From positions 1,592,470 to 1,656,469 of the forward strand of contig NW_003101678.1 in assembly GCF_000003855.2 (NCBI RefSeq): 64,000 nucleotides of DNA, given 5' to 3'. This DNA comes from Blastomyces gilchristii SLH14081 (Eukaryota > Ascomycota > Eurotiomycetes > Onygenales > Ajellomycetaceae). A model generated the notes under the pieces. The model worked only from the letters and a program-made list of their open reading frames with translations, did no database searches and had not been told where the DNA came from. Made by a program: the position numbers and the translations under genes. Position 1 is the stretch's first letter; each line of letters starts with the position of its first letter. This document shows positions 56,888 to 64,000 of the stretch, piece by piece.

Positions 56888-57345
56888 GTTGGATGGTTTT
56901 GACTCTCACCCACCCCCTTTTTTATTTTTTGATGTCATGTTCTGGCTGCTTTCTTCCATTGTGGAGAATAATAGAATCTATTCAGAGGTAACTAGGGGAA
57001 ATATTTAATTGAAGGCGCAGGTTAAGGTGAAGTTCAACCAACGCTTGAGATATTGCCGGGTATATTCAAGTCAAGTCTTGTCTTTGGAAGGGTGTTCGGT
57101 ATAAAATTATGGGGCAGGATTGGGACAAATGTATTTCGAGTGGAATTGAGTTTTCGGGGGGTACAAAGTTCAATATGACAGGAAACAGGAAATCTACTCG
57201 ATATTAGAAACGGAAGCAAGAAAGGCGGTAGATGAAACAATGCAAGGCGAGTAGCCACCGGGAAAACAGAATGGATACGGAGAGGCTAAGATATATATGT
57301 GCCTTCCCTCCTCCGGCATTCATTATGGATCCAACCGACCGGCTC
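56888..57345. other. Spacer between the tRNA-like copy and pol5
   Basis: Contains the 3' UTRs of the converging genes. Several short frames exist but none has a recognisable product. Confidence 0.4.
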
Positions 57346-60300
57346 CTACTCCTTCATCTGCTTGCTCGCAGAAACACACCAGTTATTCCAATCCGAGAAG
57401 AACGACGGCTGGACATGACACTTCTTGCTGGTAAGCTGCTTCTTGCGCGTCTCGGCATAAATATCGACAATACCGGACAAACTCTCCTTATCATGTGCCA
57501 CAAGAATCTTCACCAGCAGCAAACTCGCCTGGCTACAGGACGACGCGTGAGCAGCCGGCGCGCTATGCGTAGCTTCCTGATGCACAGCTTTCAATAGCTC
57601 CCAGACCGGCTCCGCAGATTCAATGGAGGGGATGCTAGCCGCTCCCTTGCATTGTTTGGTATATTCTCTGAGCACATTGCTGGCGCGAGCAGCGATCTGT
57701 TTGGTCCTTGACTTGCGGCTGAGTTGTAATAGCGGCATAAGAAGGTCCAGGGCGAGGATGTTGGAATGGCACTTCTTCACATAAATTTCGAGCAGGTCGA
57801 GCACGCGGTTTTTGAAATTCAGCATGGTCTCCTTTGCGTCTTTTTGCTCTTTCTTTTTGCTGTAGACTTGTTTACGGGCGCGGAAGACTTTTGCGATTTG
57901 GTCGTCGAGGGCTTCCATTTCGTCGTCATCCATGGAGGCATCCTCAGAGTCAGAGGTGGCATCAATGTCCTTGTCGGCTCGGTGGGTACCTAATGCTGAA
58001 GCAAGCTTCGCTTCGAAGGCCTGCAGTTCATCATCGTCTTCCTCTTCCGACTCTTCTGATTCGTCCTCGCTGTCGTCCTCGGAGGCCTGGCTGATTACTT
58101 CAACATCATCCTCGTCTTCGTCATCATCATCATCATCATCATCGGAGTTTTCAGCATCAACATCAACCATTTCTATATCACTGCCAACTTCTTGACTCTC
58201 AAACATTTCCTCTTGGCCAGCGAGCGTGTCCTTAGCTTCAAGCACCTTTTTGGGAAAAGAGAGTCAGCATATGTCAAGTATATCAAAAAGCAAATAGAAT
58301 GGGGACAAGCATACATCAATCAAAGATTGAAGACCAGTCGCAGTAACCTGATCCGCAAAAGCGCCAAACACTTGTTCACTCATCCGACGGAATAGTTGCG
58401 ATTGTTTCGACGAGAAGCTGAGGAGGATTTCCACGAGCGCATCTGACGCCTCGTTTGCCTCGTCACGCTCTGCCTTGTGACCGAGAAATTTAGAGTAACA
58501 GAATTTTAGCTCGTCAAGCATCGAAACAGCGTCGGCATCCCCATTATACACTTGCAATATCGTCATCGAGTACAGGAGTTTGAAAGCCTGGATACTAGAT
58601 CCTTCCTTTTTCTCGGCGCGTTTTTCCTTTTTTGGGGTCGGTAAAGTTAGCCAGAATATATCAAACGAGGAGGGTTGATGTACTGTTTTCTACCTTAGAA
58701 GTAAGCTTCTTTAACGTCTTGAAAGCCGCCGCAACAGATCCCTTAATGTCTTCACCCATTTCAATGACAAATTTGCCCCAGTCCCCATCCACATCCATTT
58801 CATGGATCTTGCGAACCACGGCATAAGGGATGGCAGCTGGGCTTTTCCGGCCACTGATGACGATATTCAGACATGACATCAGTCTATTACGAAACAATTC
58901 CTGGGTGGCTTCCATGACAGGAGGTTCTGCTGGCGTTTGTTTGCTTTTGGCGTTTTCGTTAGATATAAAATAAGCAAAGCGAGCCAAGAGGAACAAAACA
59001 CTCTCGATTGACGACTGTAGCTCGTCCGAATCAGTGGCGTTAATGGCAGCCGCTTGTGTCCTCACAACCGAGAGTAAATATGCTGTGAGTTGTTGGCGAG
59101 TCGACGCGGCAGCTTTTACATCTTCCATGCCAGGTCTCGCAATCATACTTTCAAACAACGGGATAATCTCCTTCAAAGTATCCGCACTGACCGCAGAAAT
59201 CATCTTTTCAACAGTCTTGGTCTTCGTAATGTGGTCAAAATTTACCGCACCAGTCGGGCCCATTAGTCCGTTAATAGCGGCCACAATAAACTCCGGCTCT
59301 CTCGCTACACGCGCCTGGACGGATTTCAGTGCTTTGGCAGCTATCCGGTGAAGATACCGATCTTCAACAGCTAGCTGATTCATGAAACACCGCATGAGGT
59401 TTTTGGTGAAGACTGTCTCAGCGAGATGTGGAGGAGCCTCGTTCATGCTCTTTATAAAAAGAAGGAAACCCCAGTATTTACGTTCCTCGGAGGACGCAGC
59501 CGCAAATAATCCTTCTACTCGACATTAGTGCAAATTCCAAAGTGCATGTTTAAAGGTTAAAACTTACTATCAACAACCTCAGTCCAAATATCAGTGAAAC
59601 TAGCCTGAGTGGCTTTTGAATCCTTGGTCTTTGACGATCCGTTCTGTCCGGGTGGTTGTGTAGAGAGCTTTTGCAAGACAATGTCCCACGCAAAATGCAA
59701 TTTTGGATTCCAGACTCCCGAATTCTGTGCTTTACCATTCTCCCTCCCATGTTCAGATTGTGATTCGGACGTTTCTTTCATTATTTTCGCAAGGGAAGTC
59801 TTTTCCCGTACGTGTAGTGGACTACCATGCTGCCATACATCCTCAGGGAATTTCATTGTTGCAAAAAGATCTTTTGCCGCAATCCATATGGCGACACCTT
59901 CCGGGGTTTTAGCAAGGCCATTCTGACAGAGCGAATCCAATGCCGCCTCAGCATATTTAACATCAAATTTGTGAGTCTGAATTTCTCGTAAAGAACAGAA
60001 GACTATCCATCCGCACTCTTCACGAAGCCATGGTTTCTTCTTGGCTAGGTCAAATAAGGTATTGAGGATCTTAATCCATTTTTCGAACGGCACCTGGGAC
60101 TGAAAGAGCACTGAAGATTTAATAAGAGCTTCCGCTCCAAAAAGTCGTCCAAAATGGTGATCTCTCTCCTCCTATCATCAAGGTTAGCAAGAACGAATGA
60201 TTTCATATACTTGGGGAAATCAATAAAAGAGCTAGCTAATCTTACCTGGCCTGATGCGGAACCTCCAGGATTTGACTGCGCTTCCCAAATCTCAATCGCT

Positions 60301-60623
60301 CTTGATATATCCAAACTCGAAGATGGCAGATCTCTACGAGACGAGAAAAGTTGAGAAAGTGTTTCCGTCAAAGCAATTGAGAACCCGATTCTAGCGGCCT
60401 TTCGGCCGCTGCAGAGTCCACGAAATAAGCGTTGCAGTGTCTTTTCGATTTGCTCATCTGTAGGTTTCTGATCGGGAGTAAATCGAGACACAAGCCGCTG
60501 AGCAGCTTTTAATCTAATCTCGTCATTCTCGTTGGCTAGGTCTTCGTAGATTTCTACCAGCTTAACGTCCACGTTAACGGGTTCGCGACGTCTTTTTCTG
60601 GACGGTGGTGGAAAGGAAGCCAT
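57346..60623 (-). CDS. pol5: Pol5 / MYBBP1A-like nucleolar protein (DNA polymerase phi)
   Basis: Essential nucleolar factor of the Pol5/MYBBP1A family, needed for rRNA production; despite its name its replication role is doubtful. Exons inferred (minus strand): 60246-60623, 59568-60171, 58694-59514, 58315-58626, 57346-58245, giving 1,004 residues, about the length of the yeast protein (about 1,020). Introns are 53-74 bp with GT/AG ends; phases agree across all junctions. A basic start (RKRRRE, residues 9-14) could be a nuclear signal, followed by long helical-repeat sequence (LKAAQRLVSRF, LQRLFRGLCSGRKAARIGFS). At roughly residues 735-790 there is an extremely acidic tract (runs of Asp/Glu with Ser), coded partly by a GAT-type triplet run at 58124-58145, then a Lys/Arg-rich C-terminal helical region. 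Start at 60621-60623 chosen because it opens the conserved first exon. Confidence 0.92.
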
Positions 60624-60921
60624 GCTTTTCTATCCCTGGTAAATATGAGGATAAGAATGCAAAATTACTCTCTATGAATGGCGGTCTCTTTCCTCCTTAA
60701 TTGATATATGTCTTAAGGGCTATGTGTCTTAAGGGCTATGAAGAATTTCAGGTGTATATCTAAATTAGTTATTTTGACGAAATTTCAACCAAAAAAATAT
60801 TTTGATGCTTGGACATATTCGGACTAGCGCCATCAGATAATGCTTTCACAAGGGGTTAGCATAAAAATCATGGCGTGACAAATAAAGAGGCTAATCGCCA
60901 GCGTCGCTTCCCCAGCGGCAA
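60624..60921. other. pol5 upstream region
   Basis: Likely pol5 promoter. A short direct repeat (TGTCTTAAGGGCTATG) occurs twice at about 60709-60741. No TATA box can be identified with confidence. Confidence 0.4.
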
Positions 60922-60995
60922 GTCTCTGTGGCGCAATTGGTTAGCGCGTTCGACTGTTAATCGAGAGGTTGGAAGTTCGAGCCTTCCCAGGGACG
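60922..60995 (+). tRNA. tRNA-Asn(GTT)
   Basis: A 74-base cloverleaf without intron. The acceptor arm GTCTCTG pairs with CAGGGAC (one T:G), the D-arm region contains AATTGGTTAGCGC, the anticodon stem TTCGA/TCGAG holds loop CTGTTAA with anticodon GTT, and the T-arm GGAAG/CTTCC encloses TTCGAGC. Discriminator base G. The CCA end is not encoded, as usual in eukaryotes. An identical gene lies at 62202-62275 on the other strand. Confidence 0.96.
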
Positions 60996-60999
60996 TTTA

Positions 61000-61019
61000 T
61001 TTTCTTCTTCTTTTTTTTT
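61000..61019 (+). terminator. Polymerase III terminator of tRNA-Asn
   Basis: T4 at 61000-61003 and T9 at 61011-61019 directly downstream of the tRNA. Confidence 0.75.
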
Positions 61020-62192
61020 CCCCCTCCCTTGTGTGTGTTTCCTTCCCCTAAATGAGTAACTATTCCGGGCACACAGCCAGCGAAAACTCACCTCACACAA
61101 ATGGTGAGAGCCATCCAAGAGGGATAACGCTGATTCTTTTATTTTGGCTTTCAAAGCAAGGACGAGCAGCTGCCGCTATCTGACGGATCAACAATTGCGT
61201 GAATTGTTGTTGTGTTCAGATGGGCTGGTCAAAGAGATACAAACGTTGAAGGATTCAGGGCTTCGCGTTTCCACGACTTGAGAGACCAATATACATTCCC
61301 TTTCTCCCATGCACCGACCCGCAGAAAACTGACGAACATGAAACCCTAGGGCAGGGTCACCTCAGAATATTTGCCCTTCCTTCCTAGACAATTTGCGGGA
61401 GAAGGAATGATACCTTCCTCGTACCCCGTATATTACGGGGAAATTCTTATTACTCACGGAGGTTTACCAGGGGCATATTGCCTGACGAAGGACGCGACAG
61501 ATTTTCACCCCTTGCGCTTAAAATGAATTTCATCTTGGAGGTAATATGAATGGACACAACACCGTTATGTCCATGAGAACATTGTCATCGAGCTGCCAGG
61601 GGTCTGTCTACACAACATCCACAAGGGCCGCCTAACACCCGTGATCCTGAGCAAGAAACGCAGAAAGTCCAAAAACTCTGTGCAGTCGTATTGGGCTTCG
61701 CGTTCATATGGTGAATTTATGGATCAAGCCACTTCTCCTGAAGAATAATAAGAAGATATACTTGCAGGAAGTCTAGTCATTGAGTGTGTTCCGCCTTGGC
61801 TCTAGGTGAGGACAAAATTAGAAGTGACATAGGATTTATGTATACTGAATTTAACGAGGTTATCAGCGGAGTTTACTGTTCTATCACCGGAGAAATTCTC
61901 TGTTCGAATAGAAGTTGATACAGCAAGTCATCCGCTTTCGCCCTTATCCAGTCGAAAACAAGCCAACAATTGAACCAACTTCCCACAGATATGTCTCTTG
62001 CATTCAAAAGCCCACCCAACGGTCCCATTAGTCAGAATCAAACGCCGCGAACAATCCTTCCTATAAAAGTAAAAATTTGGGGAGTGCGTCCATTGTCATC
62101 CAAAAAGGTTATCAGGAAGACAAGTAAAAAAAAAAAATAAAAAAAAAAAAATGAAAAAAAATAAAAGAGTAAATAAAAAGTAAACAGTTTTT
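61020..62192. other. Spacer between the two tRNA-Asn genes
   Basis: 1.2 kb of mid-GC sequence. No convincing frame on either strand. An A-rich run sits at 62127-62160. It may hold remnants of decayed insertions, which tRNA flanks often attract, but none is recognisable. Confidence 0.4.
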
Positions 62193-62197
62193 AAAAA
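62193..62197 (-). terminator. Polymerase III terminator of the minus-strand tRNA-Asn
   Basis: Five T on the minus strand, four bases past the tRNA end; more A-rich (minus-strand T-rich) sequence follows to 62127. Confidence 0.75.
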
Positions 62198-62201
62198 GAC
62201 T

Positions 62202-62275
62202 CGTCCCTGGGAAGGCTCGAACTTCCAACCTCTCGATTAACAGTCGAACGCGCTAACCAATTGCGCCACAGAGAC
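62202..62275 (-). tRNA. tRNA-Asn(GTT)
   Basis: Reverse complement of the gene at 60922-60995, identical over all 74 bases, with its own T5 terminator. The two face each other about 1.2 kb apart. Confidence 0.96.
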
Positions 62276-63330
62276 TTGTTACTGGTTGATTTCGTAACCC
62301 CCGCCATATTTATTATGTTGACTACGCTCTCGCAAAATTGATGGTTAACCACACCGAGCAGAGTCCGTCGCGATTACAACTTCAATTCGAAAAGAACAGA
62401 GACCAGGTTCAGCCAACATCCTCCACGGCGGGGACCCGATATATCAGCTGGACCTTACCACAGACATTCTGGAGCCAAACCAACGCTGATGTCCAACTCG
62501 ACACAGTTATGCGGCCGAGGAACAGCCCAAGGATAGGATGCTAACCTAGCTATCCTAGATCCAAGCTCCTTCGCGATCTTGCCGCGACCCCACAGCAAAG
62601 TGCTACAAAGACGTCTTCCCAACCCAAATCAATGAGCCAATAAACGACTCCACTTGCTTTGGGTGGGGAATAATATCTCTCTATGATATTGTGGCTGGCT
62701 GGTTCATTTGGTGAGCTACATAGCCAGATACTTGTACAACCTGCTGAAACATCATCCCCAAATACTCTTTGAGGCACTCTGGTTTATTAAACAATAAAAT
62801 TCATGACTTGAGACCACCTGGCTCCTCGTCGGCACCTCAGCGAATTTCGGTCTAAGTCATGTTTGACTTGGGCTGCTTCTCTGCCTCTATGGGATCGTGG
62901 ATTGTTCAGAGAATACAGAGTAAAGATTCTTTGCTTGGCAGAGCGGGGAGTGATGAGGGGTACTTGGATGTCATCTTAATCCATGTGGCGAATTTGGTTT
63001 TGAGGAATGCGGAAACGCCCCAAAACAAAGGATCTAATGACAATGGGGGAGCTGAGGGCTGCTGGAGCTCGATGGCCTCAGGAATGGAGTGCGGCGGTGC
63101 AGTTTGCTTCGCTCTGCCAACCTGTTTTTCCAGATTGCAGATTCTTTGTTAGCTTGATCGATAGCACCCTTTGGCCTCCTGATTCAGTCCACGGGTAGAT
63201 AGCTTCTTAAAGGGGCGATCCTAGCGGTTAGCTAGTTTGATATTGGTGCAGACCTCACTCACCCCAGCATCGTTCCCGAGCTATTTTCCACCCCGCCATC
63301 AATTTTTAACCAGCTGGTTCAACCACACAA
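62276..63330. other. Intergenic region upstream of the last gene
   Basis: Short frames at 62338-62544 and 62859-63152 have no recognisable domain, no intron signals joining them and no codon pattern like the neighbouring genes. I see no supportable gene. Confidence 0.45.
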
Positions 63331-63331
63331 C

Positions 63332-63339
63332 TATATAAG
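63332..63339 (+). promoter_or_regulatory. TATA box of the small right-edge gene
   Basis: TATATAAG lies 107 bases before the ATG at 63446 and is followed by C/T-rich then CAAACAAGCAAACAAG leader sequence, a layout typical of strongly expressed fungal genes. Confidence 0.65.
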
Positions 63340-63445
63340 CATTACTCCACCCCCATATTTTCTAGACTCTCAGTTATTCTCATTCTAGTTTCTACCTAAA
63401 CCCCGCAAACCAAACAAGCAAACAAGCAGATAGATTGAACAAACA

Positions 63446-63947
63446 ATGGACTTCATCAACAAAATCGCTCGCTCCCAGGACCAGCAGAAAGAGAAATCAG
63501 CCGCAACAGACCACAAGAAACAAGGGGCCGGAGGATTCCTCTCCGGATTTGGTGACAAGCTCAATAGCGCTGCTGGCGGCGGCAGGGAGAGCGAGAAGAA
63601 TGAAGATATGCTCGATAAGAGTACGTTAACTATATATCACACCACTTCTTTTCCTAAAGTATTTCATTATTTTCTCCATCCACTATCTGTTCTTCTTTTT
63701 TCTCCTCTGCAATATCACGCACCGCGCACCGCGCACCGCAAGCGCCTCTTTCTAACTCTCCTCCACTCGAATCGCTTCAATACATAACTAACATGTGGAC
63801 ATGATTGTATCAGGCATCGACTTCGTCCAGGAACGCTTCCTGGGCCAGGGCCCGCAGGACAACGAGAGCGCGTTAGAGCAGGCTAAGGATGAGAAGATTT
63901 CAGACTTCATCCGTGACCAGTATAAGAACAGGACTGGTACGGAATGA
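63446..63947 (+). CDS. Small conserved fungal protein of unknown function
   Basis: Two exons (63446-63620 and 63814-63947) encode 102 residues. The intron begins GTACGT, has ACTAAC at 63787-63792 as a good branch site and ends in CAG at 63813. Exon 1 opens with a hydrophilic, Gln/Lys-rich start, then a glycine-rich GGFLSGFGDKLNSAAGGG segment. Exon 2 contains DFVQERFLGQGPQDNESA and EQAKDEKISDFIRDQYK, ending at TGA. I recognise the layout as a short hydrophilic protein recurring in filamentous ascomycetes, but no function is established to my knowledge. The ATG is in a good context (ACAAACAATGG). The clear TATA box and A/C-rich leader suggest abundant or stress-inducible expression, which is inference. 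Confidence 0.85.
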
Positions 63948-64000
63948 AGAAGCTCTTATATATGTGTACAATGTACATGTACATATTACGTGTGTATATG

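Noticed and set aside
57932..58195. A serine-rich plus-strand frame opposite pol5.
   Set aside because: It is the antisense shadow of the Asp/Glu-rich tract of Pol5; no intron or promoter signals support it.
62859..63152. A 97-codon plus-strand frame before the last gene.
   Set aside because: No known domain, no matching frame nearby, and composition typical of intergenic sequence.
1..64000. CRISPR arrays, operons, riboswitches or prokaryotic signals.
   Set aside because: Spliceosomal introns, polymerase III tRNA genes and fungal retrotransposons show a eukaryotic genome. The repeats present are LTRs, tandem units and microsatellites, with no regular spacer structure.

Overview
The window looks like a chromosome piece from a filamentous ascomycete, probably a eurotiomycete and possibly Onygenales. 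This placement is an inference from gene structure (short GT-AG introns with CTAAC-like branch sites), the two conserved nuclear genes and the two-phase base composition. Bases 1 to about 52,900 form one AT-rich block with almost no intact coding capacity. Bases about 52,950 to 64,000 are normal-GC euchromatin.

The AT-rich block is a graveyard of transposable elements damaged by C-to-T / G-to-A transitions, as in repeat-induced point mutation (RIP). Working only from the sequence, I could pair element ends with their target-site duplications (TSDs) and unpick the nesting. (1) A 5.8-kb terminal-inverted-repeat element (1993-7803, TA target) shares its ends with three roughly 510-bp non-autonomous copies (window start, 18887-19402, 52091-52592). 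(2) A chromodomain Ty3/Gypsy element on the minus strand spans 8136-23517 (TSD AAACA). It is split by a full-length Tad-like LINE (8625-16247, 13-bp TSD) and one of the small inverted-repeat copies, and it seems to carry an antisense receptor-like gene fragment. (3) Three copies of a second Ty3/Gypsy family lie at 23623-30475 (copy A, TSD AACAC), 32371-49505 (copy B, TSD TCAAT) and 38757-44470 (copy C, TSD ATCAC). Copy C sits inside a LINE that itself sits inside copy B.

The most unusual structure is a module of about 750 bp that begins with a tRNA-like sequence (A-box and B-box). It is found twice, each time fused to a 5'-truncated LINE, with one long TSD enclosing both parts (27865-28933 minus strand; 36394-47791 plus strand). 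The two modules are related along their length but are joined to different points of the LINE. This suggests a repeated, template-switch-born SINE/LINE chimera, similar in principle to the MINE elements of Magnaporthe.

The euchromatic part opens with a decayed dienelactone-hydrolase-family pseudogene (53173-53947). It continues with an AP endonuclease (apn1, five exons, plus strand), a tRNA-Asn-like pseudogene, the ribosome-biogenesis factor/DNA polymerase phi gene pol5 (five exons, minus strand), two identical tRNA-Asn(GTT) genes in opposite orientation, and a small two-exon gene with a clear TATA box at the right edge. apn1 serves base-excision repair and pol5 serves nucleolar rRNA production. 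They are neighbours, not an operon.
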